From assembly GCA_937951485.1 (NCBI GenBank), contig CALEDJ010000034.1, positions 115,243 to 179,242 on the forward strand: a stretch of DNA of 64,000 nucleotides, read 5' to 3'. Position numbers and translations under genes: made by a program. Shown in pieces: positions 1 through 9,359 of the stretch (position 1 is its first letter; each line of letters starts with the position of its first letter). The stretch is from an uncultured bacterium. Lineage in GTDB: Bacteria > Hydrogenedentota > Hydrogenedentia > Hydrogenedentales > CAILVY01. The notes below the pieces were generated by a model. The model did no database searches. It saw nothing but the letters and a program-made list of their open reading frames with translations, and was not told the DNA's origin.

Positions 1-1039
1 CGGCCTCCAACGTCTCGGCCAGCCATTGATTGATCACCGCCGTGCCTTCGGGGGTGTCCAGCGGAACGGGGCCGGCCGTTACGAAAGAATAGGGGGTGGA
101 ACGATCCCCTTTCTTGATGCCATTGACCAGATAGGTCAGGGTAGGGATTGCGGCCGGCAGTTGTCGCGCAGCGCGCACGATTTCTTCGTCGAGGTAGATG
201 CGCGACGACGCGATTTGTACGAGTCCCGACTCATACGTCTTGAAATGGATGCCGATATCTTCGAGATTCCACACACGCTTTAGCGCCTGGGAGAATAGAT
301 GGGGATTCCGCACCGTTTCCGGGGCATCCGAAGCGGCTGAACCCGCAATCAGCAGGTTCGCCAGGGCGTCCAGTTCCATCGCCTCCTGAAGCCAGGTGCG
401 GTCAACAAAGACATTGCAGGGGGGGGCCTGATTGGCGGCGAGGCTGAAGCGCCCGAGTTGTGCGTCGGAAAGCACAGAGATCACGGTCACCCGCAACACC
501 ACCGTGTATTGATCCGTTCTTTGGCTCATGGGGGCGTCCAGCGGCATCCAGTGGTACTTTTCGAGGCGCAAGATGAGATCATCACCGGGGGCGATGCCCA
601 GCACCTCGGCGGTGGTGTGGTTTATGGCGGCTTCCTGAATGCCCGGCACCCGCGGCGGAACGTCGGGGGCGAATCTCCAGAATCCGGGATCAACGCCCAA
701 GACTTGCGCGCGGTTGCGTTGACGGCGCGCGCCGGCCGCCTCCGGCGGCAGGGCCGCCACCCCGCGCAGCGCCAGCACGGCGCTTGCCGTGATGTGCGGT
801 TCTTCGCGCTGCAACCGTTCGGCAAGCGTTTGCGAAAAATAGCGGTTGCGCCATTCCATGGCGTGTTCGACGCGCCCCAACCGCGCCAAAGCGATGTCGC
901 GGAGGGTCCGGTCCACCGAATCCCCCACCACAAGCGCCCCCGCCAGAATAGCGCAGGCCAGGGCCGCGCCACAGACAAGGCCAAGGTGCATACGCCGGTA
1001 GTGGACGATGCTGCGCGTTATCATGCGAAGCATGGTCAT
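1..1039 (-). CDS. ABC transporter permease, MacB/LolC-FtsX type (C-terminal part outside window)
   Basis: The frame is open from an ATG at 1039 to the left edge, giving 346 residues with no stop. A short basic N-terminus is followed by one hydrophobic segment at about residues 19-39 (LGLVCGAALACAILAGALVV). After it comes a long soluble stretch starting GDSVDRTLRDIALARLG, which is the usual layout of the MacB-like periplasmic core domain of FtsX-family permeases. The remaining membrane helices would lie beyond the window. It starts 3 bases after the stop of the ATPase gene on the same strand, so the two almost certainly form one lipoprotein or small-molecule export/extraction ABC system in the inner membrane. 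A second ATG at 1033 is an alternative start. The substrate cannot be told. Confidence 0.82.
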   Translation of the reverse strand, partial: MTMLRMITRSIVHYRRMHLGLVCGAALACAILAGALVVGDSVDRTLRDIALARLGRVEHAMEWRNRYFSQTLAERLQREEPHITASAVLALRGVAALPPEAAGARRQRNRAQVLGVDPGFWRFAPDVPPRVPGIQEAAINHTTAEVLGIAPGDDLILRLEKYHWMPLDAPMSQRTDQYTVVLRVTVISVLSDAQLGRFSLAANQAPPCNVFVDRTWLQEAMELDALANLLIAGSAASDAPETVRNPHLFSQALKRVWNLEDIGIHFKTYESGLVQIASSRIYLDEEIVRAARQLPAAIPTLTYLVNGIKKGDRSTPYSFVTAGPVPLDTPEGTAVINQWLAETLEA

Positions 1040-1042
1040 GGT

Positions 1043-1729
1043 TCAATCCTGCGGAACAAGACGGCCTCCGTGCAGTTCGAATATTTTCCCGAAGCGCGCG
1101 GCGATGGCGGGGGCATGGGTCACAATCACCACGGCCATCCCTTCCTCCCGCTGGAGTTCGCACAGGAGATCGGCGAGTTGTTGGGCCGCTGCTTCGTTGA
1201 GCGAACCGGTGGGTTCGTCGGCCAGCAGCAGGCGCGGCCGGTTGATGAGCGCGCGCGCCACCGCCACGCGCTGGCGTTCGCCGCCGGACAGTTGGCCGGG
1301 GCGGGCGTCCGCTTTGTCCGCCAATCCCATGCGCGCCAGCAGTGCGACCGCGCGGCCATGGGCGTCTGCGGCGGCGTGGGATGCCAGCACGGGTATCAAC
1401 ACGTTTTCAAGTGCAGTGTATTGCGGGAGCAAGTGATGCAACTGAAAAACAAAACCGATATCGCGGTTGCGAATCCGGGCCAGTTCATTTTCCGACAATA
1501 CGGCCATGTTTCGCCCCGCAAAGAAAATGTCGCCTGAGGTCGGCCGGTCCAAAGCGCCCATGAGGTTGAGCAACGTGCTCTTGCCACACCCCGACGGGCC
1601 AACGACGGCAATGCATGTGCCCGCTTCCAGGTGAAAGTCAAGGTCTTTCAATACGCAAAGGGGCGCGGGCGCGCCGGGATACTCCTTGGCGACCTTGCGC
1701 AGTTCGATGAGAGGGGGCGTTTCGCTCAT
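1043..1729 (-). CDS. ABC transporter ATP-binding protein (LolD/MacB family)
   Basis: This 228-residue nucleotide-binding protein energises the adjacent permease at the inner membrane. Walker A is GPSGCGKST at about residues 44-52, the Q-loop glutamine is near 96, the ABC signature LSGGERQ is near 147-153, Walker B RLLLADEPTG is near 166-175, and the H-loop histidine (VTHAP) is near 205. The sequence between Walker A and the signature (LHHLLPQYTALENV) is typical of LolD/MacB-type exporters. It starts 4 bases downstream of the beta-propeller gene stop and ends 3 bases before the permease start, so the three genes form one tight operon. The length is normal for the family. Confidence 0.93.
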   Translation of the reverse strand: MSETPPLIELRKVAKEYPGAPAPLCVLKDLDFHLEAGTCIAVVGPSGCGKSTLLNLMGALDRPTSGDIFFAGRNMAVLSENELARIRNRDIGFVFQLHHLLPQYTALENVLIPVLASHAAADAHGRAVALLARMGLADKADARPGQLSGGERQRVAVARALINRPRLLLADEPTGSLNEAAAQQLADLLCELQREEGMAVVIVTHAPAIAARFGKIFELHGGRLVPQD

Positions 1730-1733
1730 GTTC

Positions 1734-3029
1734 TCACGATTCCTTCCCGTGCCCCGCTGTCAGCGCCACAACGGCGCCGTCTTCGCTGCCCACGAGGATG
1801 TGTCCCTGGACGACGGCGGGGGATGTGATTTCATCGGCGATGGTCAACCTCCAGAGCAATTCGCCATCGTCCAGGGCCAGCATGAAGAGTGTTCCGTCCG
1901 CACTGACGATGACCGTGTCCCCCGCAATCACGGGCGAAAGCGGCATGCCCTCCGTATCAAATTTCCAGCGGACTTCGCCCGTCTCTCGGTTCAGGCCATA
2001 AACAATGCCGTCGTAATCGGCGGCAACCACCCATTCGTCGGTGACCGCGGGCGTCGCGAAAATTTCCGCCTCACCTGCCTCGGTCACCCAGATGGTCTCG
2101 CCGGAGGCGATGTCCGCTTCGAGAATCTTTCCGCTGCGGCTGCCGGAAACAACGCGTCCGCCCACAAGCGCAACGCCGCCCGCCACCTGGGAATCGGGAT
2201 CAATTGCAATATCGCGCAGGTGATCGCCGGTTTTGGGATCAAAAACGTGCAGCGCGGCGGCGCAACTGCCGAATACAGCCGCCTCATTGGAAACCGACGG
2301 CGAGGCGTCGCTGCGGTCCACCGCTTCGCCGCGCCAGCGTTCGCGGCCCGTCGCCGCATCGAGGCAGACCAGCACCCCGTTGGATTGCTGGAGCACATAG
2401 ACGCTGCCGGAGGCGTCGGTCTCCGCCGGGTCCGCGGCGCGATAATTCGGCGTCCCCAGAATGGTTCCCGCTAAGGTGTAATGCCATCTTTCCTCGCCCG
2501 TGTCCGCATCAAGGGCGAAAAGCGTCCCGTCTGCGGTTCCCACGAGCAGCATATCATCAAAACACGCGATGGGCGCCTCTATTCGATGCCGCAGCGGCTG
2601 GCCGTCGGGCGTAACGCCCTTATGCAGTTCTCGCGACCATACCAGATTGCCTTCCAAGTCCGCGCTCAACACCTCCCCCCGCGCCGTGGCGACGAAGACG
2701 TGGTCATTGCACACCACCGGCGTTTGCCGTACCGGCCCGCCGGTCTTCAGCCGCCAATGCACACTGAGCGGCGGCGTCCACTCAGAAGTCGCCACGCCCC
2801 GCAGGGCATTGTCACCGTGAAACGTGTTCCACGCGCCTGAATCCAAGAAGTCGCTTTCCGGGCTTGAAAGTGGCGTTTTTTGTTCGCTGACCGGCGGCGT
2901 TTCCACAACGGCATCCAAATCGGGGGGTGGCTTTCTCGCGGAATATTGTTTGGCTACGGTAGATATGACAAAGGCGCCAAAGACCATTGCCGCGACAATC
3001 TTGATGATTAGCCAGGTACGCTGTTTCAT
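1734..3029 (-). CDS. membrane-anchored PQQ-like beta-propeller repeat protein
   Basis: The 431-residue protein has a single N-terminal hydrophobic segment at about residues 7-25 (WLIIKIVAAMVFGAFVIST), then a low-complexity linker and at least five repeats of the PQQ/WD-like type. Examples are GEVLSADLEGNLVWSREL, GTLFALDADTGEERWHYTL, GVLVCLDAATGRERWRGE, GIVYGLNRETGEVRWKFD and GTLFMLALDDGELLWRLT. This is a BamB-like or PQQ-dehydrogenase-like propeller facing the periplasm. No quinoprotein catalytic residues could be assigned, so a scaffold or binding role is more likely than an enzyme. It is first in the operon with the ABC ATPase and permease, and it may be a partner of that transporter. Confidence 0.85.
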   Translation of the reverse strand: MKQRTWLIIKIVAAMVFGAFVISTVAKQYSARKPPPDLDAVVETPPVSEQKTPLSSPESDFLDSGAWNTFHGDNALRGVATSEWTPPLSVHWRLKTGGPVRQTPVVCNDHVFVATARGEVLSADLEGNLVWSRELHKGVTPDGQPLRHRIEAPIACFDDMLLVGTADGTLFALDADTGEERWHYTLAGTILGTPNYRAADPAETDASGSVYVLQQSNGVLVCLDAATGRERWRGEAVDRSDASPSVSNEAAVFGSCAAALHVFDPKTGDHLRDIAIDPDSQVAGGVALVGGRVVSGSRSGKILEADIASGETIWVTEAGEAEIFATPAVTDEWVVAADYDGIVYGLNRETGEVRWKFDTEGMPLSPVIAGDTVIVSADGTLFMLALDDGELLWRLTIADEITSPAVVQGHILVGSEDGAVVALTAGHGKES

Positions 3030-3075
3030 ATATAGCCATTTTCCCGACGAGACGCCCCGGAATCCACGGGGTTCC

Positions 3076-3311
3076 GTAGTGTCTTGACAAAACCTTTTCT
3101 TCCCTCACCCCACCCCTCTCCCAGAGGGAGAGGGCGTTTGCCGCCTGACCTGAGGTATGCTGTTATTCCCCCTCCCAGAGGGAGCAGGCGTTTGCCGCGC
3201 CACCTGCGGAATGCTGTCGCTCCCTCTCCCTCCGGGAGAGGGGTGGGGTGAGGGGGAAATCCAACATGATCGAAGGCTATTCTCAACGCTTAGCATATTT
3301 TGCACAACACC
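3076..3311. repeat. short inverted-repeat element, family 1, copy A (degenerate, palindrome-rich)
   Basis: Non-coding block with two opposed copies of the motif CCCCACCCCTCTCCC and several palindromes of the form CTCTCCCxGAGGGAGAGGG. The right end (3296-3311) is the reverse complement of GGTGTTGTGCAAAATA and matches the right end of copies at 30030-30541 and 61852-62478. The sequence just inside the right end (AACATGATCGAA then CTCAACGCTTAGCAT) is shared almost exactly with the copy near 62430. The left end near 3076 is only a weak match. Confidence 0.7.
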
Positions 3312-3907
3312 AGGTGGAGATGACCTTTCTCACCAGCAATGCTGTGGGACAGCACATGACCGTTCTTGACAAAGCCTACACGCCAATTGGAGAAAATCAT
3401 GAACACCGTATGTGCTCAAAAAAGCCATTCCGGCAACGAAAACAAAGGACTTTCAACGCAACATCAGAACCTATGGGTGACTGTGAATCAGTTATTTTTT
3501 TGATCAACACGTTCAAGGAAGTCCGTCGCGCGGGCCAGGCGAAGCAATCTTGAATAATGAACATGTCCATATGTATTCGAGATTTATTCGCGTTTGATTA
3601 ACATGTGGTTCATTATTGCTGCATTCCCGCTTGCGGGGATGATGCCCTGAAATAAAACGCTCTGCAGAAATCGTCATTCTCGCAGTGTGTTGCCAAAGGG
3701 TTTATTTCAAATCCCAAAGACAAGGCCCGTTCCGTTGTGATGATGCAGGAGGGTTTACAACGCGCCAGGGAACTTTTTATCAGGTACTTTGGGAAATAGC
3801 GACAGGCTGAAGCCTGCGCTCAAGAACTCATCCGGCTTTGGGCTTTCCGCTCAGAATCCAGTACAATCGCACTGATTGTCTGTAATCCAGACCGTGGAGC
3901 ATGGAAC
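3312..3907. other. intergenic region with no supported gene
   Basis: I see no credible coding frame. An imperfect inverted repeat lies at 3553-3566 and 3601-3617 (AATAATGAACATGT against ACATGTGGTTCATTATT) and could fold into a long hairpin. A small GC hairpin CCCGCTTGCGGG lies near 3628-3639. Nothing else is recognisable before the start of the next gene. Confidence 0.5.
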
Positions 3908-4660
3908 ATGGAGCGTTCAGATCGAGCGTATGTGCATATCAGCGCGGGAATGACGCGCATCGGAAATGCGTGGATTGAGCGATCTTGGTCAGCATTTCTG
4001 GGCCATACCGTCGGCTTGACCGATCGCGTGCACCCGCGCGAGTGGCTTGATGCATCCGGCGATGACTTTCTGTTGGTTTGCGGCGAACGCCGCATCACGC
4101 CGATGGACTTGGGCGAAAAGGAATGGAGCGAGGCGATGTTCTCTCTGGGCGCGGCGTTGACCGTGCGCCATGCAGGGCCGGGTGTCGTCTTTGACGTCTG
4201 CACCCGCGTTTTCCACCGCGCCTCGTTCATGATACGGTCATGTCGCATCATGAATGCAAGCAATCAGAACATGTCATTGGACGAAATCGTGATTGACCGA
4301 ATGCAATTGTCGGCGCGCGATCCCGAATACGACGTGTTTCCCATGGAGAATGGCGGCTGCACCGGTTTTTTCCTGGATGGCACTCGCGGTTTGGCCTTCG
4401 CCGTCTTGTCAGGGGCCGAGGCCGCTTTCGATCGCTCAGAATCGGGAACGACGTTCCGGTGTACAGTCTCCGGGTTGCAGATTGTCCCGGGCGCACATTG
4501 CGAACTGCCGGACATGGGCGTGGCCTTCTTCTCGGGCGAGCGCGCCGACGCGATGGCCGCCGCGGAAACGATCGCCGATCAAATCCGGAAATGGCGGGTA
4601 CGTGAAGCCGAACAACGCGCCGCCGCGCGCGCAGAGGAGACCGCGCAAAATGGCGGGTGA
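3908..4660 (+). CDS. conserved-looking protein of unknown function
   Basis: The 250-residue soluble protein has no signal peptide or membrane segment and I do not recognise the family. It is rich in beta-type sequence (VVFDVCTRVFHRASFMIRSC, TTFRCTVSGLQIVPGAHCEL) and ends in a charged alanine/glutamate-rich helix (residues about 225-246). The alternating hydrophobic strands resemble the N-terminal beta-sandwich of some glycoside hydrolases, but no catalytic motif is present and this is only an impression. Its 3' end overlaps the start of the rRNA methyltransferase gene by 11 bases, so the two are probably translated together. The coding bias matches its neighbours. Confidence 0.7.
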   Translation: MERSDRAYVHISAGMTRIGNAWIERSWSAFLGHTVGLTDRVHPREWLDASGDDFLLVCGERRITPMDLGEKEWSEAMFSLGAALTVRHAGPGVVFDVCTRVFHRASFMIRSCRIMNASNQNMSLDEIVIDRMQLSARDPEYDVFPMENGGCTGFFLDGTRGLAFAVLSGAEAAFDRSESGTTFRCTVSGLQIVPGAHCELPDMGVAFFSGERADAMAAAETIADQIRKWRVREAEQRAAARAEETAQNGG

Positions 4661-5813
4661 CAACGAAACAATCGAGGTGACAATCACCACTCTGGCGCAC
4701 GGCGGCGACGGCATCGGACGTGTAGAGGGACAGGTCTGCTTCGTGCCCTATGGATTGCCGGGCGACCGTCTCAGCGTACGCGTCGCACGGCGCGCGAAGC
4801 GCGCGATGTGGGGCGAAATCGTGGACATCATCGAAGCGTCGCCCGATCGCTGCGCGGCGGAATGCCCCGTATTTGGGCGTTGTGGCGGATGTTCGTGGCT
4901 GCACTTTGCCTATCCCGCGCAGGCGGAATGGAAACGCCAGATAGTCCGTGAACTGCTGCAACGCCTTGGCGGCGTCGAGGCCGATCCCGAATGGATTGAA
5001 GACGCCTCGTTGCGCCTGGGCTATCGCACCCGCGCGGAATTCCACGGCGACGGCGCGGTGCTGGGTTTCTATGCGCAGGGTAGCAACACCATTGTGGACA
5101 TCGCGCGCTGCCCGCTCTGCCATGATCGCCTGAATGCCGCGCTGACCCTCCTGCGGGAAACAGCGATCAAGGGCGCGGTCGCCGTCACCGTGAATCCGGA
5201 AGGCGAGGAAACGCTGGTCTGGACCCGCTTCCTCCGGCGCAGCCTGCGTGACCGCTTTCCCTTGGCCAATACGCCACAAGAGGATCGCCCGCGTTCTCGC
5301 TTCGTATTCGACGGCGTCCCCATCATCAACGGAACCTTCAGCCAGTCCAGTCTGTTGCTCAACCGGCTGCTCGTCAAGACCGTCCACGCATTTGTGGGCA
5401 TGCCCACATCGCTGCTTGATCTTTATTGCGGCAACGGCAACCTGTCAGCGACGCTGCCGCTGCGCACGCAGGTGGTCGGCGTGGATCAGAACCGCGCGGC
5501 GGTCCAGGCAGCGCGCGAAACGCGCAACGCAGAATACCGCGCGGGCGATGAAGCAATGATGCGCAAGGTCATCCAGGAAGGGGACTGGGAGTGCATCCTG
5601 CTGGACCCGCCGCGCACGGGCGCGAAAGCCGTCGCCCCGACGATTGCCGCGAGCAAGGCGCGCGCCGTCATCTATGTTTCATGCGACCCCGCCACGCTCG
5701 CCCGCGATTTGAAGACCATCTGCGGCGGCGGCTGGCGCCTGGTGCGCAGCGCTGTGATTGACATGTTCCCCAACACGCCGCATGTGGAGAGTGTGTGCCG
5801 GTTGGAGCGGTAG
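4650..5813 (+). CDS. RumA/RlmD/TrmA-family RNA (uracil-5-)-methyltransferase
   Basis: It would transfer a methyl group from SAM to C5 of a uridine in 23S rRNA (or tRNA). The ATG at 4650 starts a TRAM domain (about residues 4-62), overlapping the previous gene. An iron-sulfur motif CPVFGRCGGC follows at about residues 72-81, with a possible fourth cysteine in IARCPLC. The SAM-binding motif DLYCGNG is at about 257-263, the motif LLDPPRTG follows, and VSCDPATLARD at about 343-353 contains the catalytic cysteine C345. The C-terminus MFPNTPHVESVCRL is the family signature. At 387 residues it is slightly shorter than E. coli RlmD. RlmD and RlmC/TrmA cannot be separated safely by eye; the cluster cysteines favour the RumA/RlmD side. 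Confidence 0.93.
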   Translation: MAGDNETIEVTITTLAHGGDGIGRVEGQVCFVPYGLPGDRLSVRVARRAKRAMWGEIVDIIEASPDRCAAECPVFGRCGGCSWLHFAYPAQAEWKRQIVRELLQRLGGVEADPEWIEDASLRLGYRTRAEFHGDGAVLGFYAQGSNTIVDIARCPLCHDRLNAALTLLRETAIKGAVAVTVNPEGEETLVWTRFLRRSLRDRFPLANTPQEDRPRSRFVFDGVPIINGTFSQSSLLLNRLLVKTVHAFVGMPTSLLDLYCGNGNLSATLPLRTQVVGVDQNRAAVQAARETRNAEYRAGDEAMMRKVIQEGDWECILLDPPRTGAKAVAPTIAASKARAVIYVSCDPATLARDLKTICGGGWRLVRSAVIDMFPNTPHVESVCRLER

Positions 5814-5841
5814 CATCGCTGCAGGGAGTGACAAAAGGAAA

Positions 5842-6417
5842 ATGATTCGAACCGTTTGCGTGTATGCGGCGTCGAGTGAGGCAGTAGCCCCGGAATATGC
5901 GGACGCCGCACGACGGCTGGGCCGTTTGATTGCCGAACGCGGCTGCCATCTCGTTTATGGCGGGGGAAACATTGGCCTGATGGGCGCGCTTGCCCGCGCG
6001 GCGCATGAGGCCGGAGGCCATGTCATCGGGGTGATTCCGGATCGGCTGCGCGGTTTGGAACTGGCCTATGAGGCCGCCGATGAACTGATCGTCACGCGGG
6101 ACCTTCGAGACCGCAAGGCGATTATGGAAGACCGCGCCGATGCGTTCATTGCCCTGCCCGGCGGATTCGGCACGTTGGAGGAAATCATCGAGGTGATGGT
6201 GCTGAAACAACTGTGGTATCACAAGAAGCCGCTCGTTTTCCTCAATGTGCGCGGCATTTACGACAAACTCATGGCCTTTTTCGGCCATCTCGTCACGGAA
6301 CAGTTCATCCCCGCGTCGCACCAGTCGTTGTATCATGTCTGCAACACGCCGGAACAGGCCATCGCCTATCTCGATATCTGCGAAACGACCACTCCTGAAC
6401 GGAAATGGATGCCATGA
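5842..6417 (+). CDS. LOG-family protein (TIGR00730; predicted nucleoside 5'-monophosphate phosphoribohydrolase)
   Basis: The 191-residue cytosolic protein starts at the ATG at 5842, preceded by AAAAGGAAA as ribosome binding site. It has the Rossmann-like fold of the lysine-decarboxylase-like family: VCVYAASSE at the N-terminus, LVYGGGNIGLMG in the middle, and the signature PGGFGTLEE at about residues 106-114 after RKAIMEDRADAFIALP. Known family members release cytokinin-type bases from nucleoside monophosphates or act on nucleotide 5'-monophosphates. It lies 28 bases after the methyltransferase gene, and its end overlaps the start of the transporter/spermidine-synthase-like gene, so the four genes look like one operon. 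Confidence 0.92.
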   Translation: MIRTVCVYAASSEAVAPEYADAARRLGRLIAERGCHLVYGGGNIGLMGALARAAHEAGGHVIGVIPDRLRGLELAYEAADELIVTRDLRDRKAIMEDRADAFIALPGGFGTLEEIIEVMVLKQLWYHKKPLVFLNVRGIYDKLMAFFGHLVTEQFIPASHQSLYHVCNTPEQAIAYLDICETTTPERKWMP

Positions 6418-9341
6418 CACAAATACACGAACATAACTCATTATCCAACAGAAAACATTTCTGGTATGTGTCGGACTGGCGCATGCTGGGAGTTTTCGTT
6501 GCGGTTCTGGGTTTGTTCTTCGCTTCCGGTTCCTGCGGGCTGATCTATCAGGTGGTCTGGACCCGGAAACTGGTGCTGCTCTTTGGGGCCACTGCGCACG
6601 CGGTGGGCACGGTGCTCTTCATCTTCTTCCTCGGTCTGGGCGTCGGGAGTCTGTGGGGAGGGCGGATCGCCGATCGGTCGCATCGTCCGCTTTTCCTGTA
6701 CGGACTCTTCGAGATCATCATCGGCGTGTGGGCGCTGGGATTCATTCTTGCTGTGGGCTGGGGGGAAGGTCTGGTGGCGGCGGTGTTGCGGATTTCCGGG
6801 TTGTCGCGCGGGGCGGGGGTCGCGCTGCGCGTGCTGATGGCGACCGTTCTGCTCTTTGTACCGGTGGCGTTGATGGGCACGACGCTGCCGCTGCTGGCGC
6901 GATTCGTCAGCCGGGATGCCGGTGTGCGCGGACGACGCATCGGCGCGCTGTACGCCATGAACACCTTTGGCGCAGTCGCGGGCTGTTTTGCGGCGGGTTT
7001 TCTGCTTCTGCCGCGTTTCGGCTATACCCGGACCACGTTGCTGGGCGCGGCGATCAACGTCAGCGCAGGGGTCATTGCCGTGCTCATGTCTCGGCTGTTG
7101 GAAAAGCGAAGCAGCGGGATGAACGGCAAGGCGGCTTGCGCAGAGGGGTCAGGGACGTCGCCGGACGGAGAGGACCATATGGACGCAATGCACACCGCGC
7201 ATGCGGGGAAGCCGTCCGACGCTGGATCGCTGTCCAGGAAAACCCTTTTTGTGGTTATCGGCGCGTATGCGATGCTTGGATGCTGCGGGCTGGCGCTGGA
7301 AGTCATCTGGACCCGCCTGCTGATTATGGTCTTTCTCGGCACCACCTACGCCTACACCACCATGTTGACCACGCTGCTTTGCGGCATCGCGTTGGGCAGC
7401 GCCATCGCCTCCCTGCGGACGGACCGCATGCGCGCACATGCCTTGGCCTTTGGCATTGTGCTCATGCTTGCTGCGGGCGCCTGCATGCTGACACTCACGC
7501 TCATCGCAGGGTTGCCGCCCAGAATCATCGCGCTGCACCAGCAATACGCCGCCGATTGGCCCGGGATTGTCAGGGGCATATTCTTTTATTCATTCTTTGT
7601 GCTGTTTCTTCCCACATTCCTGTTTGGCATGAGTTTTCCGGTGGCGGTCAAGGCGGTGGCGGGCACCGGGGCGCGCCTGGGACGCCATGTTGGAATTTTA
7701 TACGGCGCCAATACTTTCGGCGGCGTGGCGGGCGCGCTGGCGGGCGGATTCCTCATTCTGCCGGTCTTCGGAGCGCATGACGGCGTATTGCTGTTGTCGG
7801 TCTTGTTGGGGCTGTCAGGCGCGGCGGCGGCGCTGTCCGCGCCTCGAACGCATTGGAGAAAAAAATCCGTATTCCTGCTGTTGGGCGTCGGTCTGTTTAC
7901 TATCGCTGCCATGTTTGCGCCGGAAGATGTCAGCCGCGCCCTGAATGTTGGATACATTCCCGAAGACCACCATGTGATTTTCTATCGCGAAGGCGTTGAA
8001 GGCACAGTCGCGGTATCCGAGCCTGTGGATGAAATGGAGGGCCGCAACCGCGTGTTGTGGATCAACCGCGTGCAGGCGACGGCCTCCATCGAGCGCGGGG
8101 TGCGGATGAACCGGTTTCAAGCCGCGCTGCCGCTGCTTTTCGACCGCGACCCGCGCGAGGTGTTGTTCATGTGTGTGGGGTCGGGCATCACCTGCGGGGC
8201 ACTGGCGCAGGCGGGATTCGACCGCATTGACGCCGTGGAAATCGCCCCGGAAGTGCTGGCGGCCGCGCGCTGTTTCGCGGTGGACAACCTCGGTGTGCTG
8301 GACCACCCCGGTGTGCGGTTCATCGTGGATGACGGCCGGAATTTCCTGCTTACGACCCGGAACGCCTATGATCTCATCTCCTTCGAGCCGATGCCGCTGG
8401 CATTGGCCGGCGTCTCGACGTTCTATTCAAAGGAGTACTATCAACTCTGTCTGCGGCGGCTGCGTCCCGGCGGGCTGGTGTCGCAGTGGGTACCGCTGCA
8501 CAGCATGGCCCCGGACGTGGTGCGTTCGCTCGTGCGCACCTTCACCGCCGTGTTCCCGGAATACTGCGCCTGGTTCGTCAATGCCGACCTTTTCCTCATC
8601 GGATCGGACCAGCCGCTCCGGATTGACTTCGCGCGCGCCGCCCGAAGGCTGAGCCAACCCGGCCTGAGCGAGGCCCTCGCCGAAGTGGGCTATCACGACC
8701 CGCACAGCGTCATCGCGTCGTTCCTGATGGACAAGCGCGGCATGGACGCTTTCGTGGGCGACGGCGAGGTCATGGCCGACGACCGCCCCTGGGCGGAATT
8801 CATCGCGCCGAAACTTGTTTATGCACGGACGGTCCACCAGAGCATCGCCCAAATCCTGCCGCACCTCTCTTCACCATCAGGTCACCTTGTGCCGGACAGC
8901 ATCACCCCGGAAGAACGCGCCGCCCTGGAGCGCCGGGTGCAAAGCCGCGCGCAGGACATACAGGGCGTCATGGCGTTCTACAGCGGTCTTACGCTGGACA
9001 CCACGGCGGCGGAGGCGTTCATGCGCGCGCTGGACATTGACCCCCTCAATCACAATGCGCGGCATTATCTCCAGATTATTTTTGAAACCCAGATTCCGCA
9101 ATGGTTGCGCTGGCAGGACTACGACCGCGCCGAAGCCATGATCATGGATGCCCAACGCTACCTGCCTGATGACCCAATGCCTTATGCCTTTCTCGGCGAC
9201 CTCCACTGGGCGCGCGGCGAAACCCAGGAGGCCGCGGAAGCCTACCAGCGGCACCTGGACCTTGGCGGCAATGCCGCCCGCGCGCGCGAGCATACAAAGA
9301 TGCATCATCAACACGGGGAATCAGCGACTGCGGCGCATTGA
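6405..9341 (+). CDS. fused membrane transporter-like / spermidine synthase-like protein with C-terminal TPR
   Basis: The 978-residue protein has three parts. Residues 1 to about 520 are a polytopic membrane region with repeated MFS-like helices (LGVGSLWGGRIADRSHRPLFLYG; YAMNTFGAVAGCFAAGF; ILYGANTFGGVAGALAGGF), showing an internal duplication. Residues about 535-800 form a spermidine-synthase-like domain (FMCVGSGITCGAL, DAVEIAPEVL, FIVDDGRNFL, FYSKEYYQLCLRRLRPGGLVSQWVPLH). Residues about 880-965 are TPR-like. This arrangement is the known fused MFS/spermidine synthase family, whose substrate is unsettled. The start overlaps the LOG gene by 13 bases (ATG at 6405; 6414 is an alternative). The charged insert at about residues 235-275 separates the two membrane halves. 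Confidence 0.9.
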   Translation: MDAMTQIHEHNSLSNRKHFWYVSDWRMLGVFVAVLGLFFASGSCGLIYQVVWTRKLVLLFGATAHAVGTVLFIFFLGLGVGSLWGGRIADRSHRPLFLYGLFEIIIGVWALGFILAVGWGEGLVAAVLRISGLSRGAGVALRVLMATVLLFVPVALMGTTLPLLARFVSRDAGVRGRRIGALYAMNTFGAVAGCFAAGFLLLPRFGYTRTTLLGAAINVSAGVIAVLMSRLLEKRSSGMNGKAACAEGSGTSPDGEDHMDAMHTAHAGKPSDAGSLSRKTLFVVIGAYAMLGCCGLALEVIWTRLLIMVFLGTTYAYTTMLTTLLCGIALGSAIASLRTDRMRAHALAFGIVLMLAAGACMLTLTLIAGLPPRIIALHQQYAADWPGIVRGIFFYSFFVLFLPTFLFGMSFPVAVKAVAGTGARLGRHVGILYGANTFGGVAGALAGGFLILPVFGAHDGVLLLSVLLGLSGAAAALSAPRTHWRKKSVFLLLGVGLFTIAAMFAPEDVSRALNVGYIPEDHHVIFYREGVEGTVAVSEPVDEMEGRNRVLWINRVQATASIERGVRMNRFQAALPLLFDRDPREVLFMCVGSGITCGALAQAGFDRIDAVEIAPEVLAAARCFAVDNLGVLDHPGVRFIVDDGRNFLLTTRNAYDLISFEPMPLALAGVSTFYSKEYYQLCLRRLRPGGLVSQWVPLHSMAPDVVRSLVRTFTAVFPEYCAWFVNADLFLIGSDQPLRIDFARAARRLSQPGLSEALAEVGYHDPHSVIASFLMDKRGMDAFVGDGEVMADDRPWAEFIAPKLVYARTVHQSIAQILPHLSSPSGHLVPDSITPEERAALERRVQSRAQDIQGVMAFYSGLTLDTTAAEAFMRALDIDPLNHNARHYLQIIFETQIPQWLRWQDYDRAEAMIMDAQRYLPDDPMPYAFLGDLHWARGETQEAAEAYQRHLDLGGNAARAREHTKMHHQHGESATAAH

Positions 9342-9359
9342 ACGAAAGCCGTGATTGAG

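Noticed and set aside
458..1537. Long forward frame across the ABC transporter genes
   Set aside because: It is the antisense shadow of the permease and ATPase; the minus strand has the Walker motifs and a continuous permease frame to the window edge.
3026..3305. Overlapping proline/glycine/arginine-rich frames (also at 30143-30553 and 61940-62557)
   Set aside because: They are translations of the CTCTCCC palindromes and tandem units in the family 1 elements; similar frames occur in all directions and have no ribosome binding sites.
3248..3553. A 101-codon forward frame
   Set aside because: It begins in the repeat element, has no recognisable domain and no coding-like composition.
4248..5387. 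379-codon reverse frame opposite the rRNA methyltransferase
   Set aside because: It is antisense to a gene with a complete set of family motifs and has no recognisable domain of its own.
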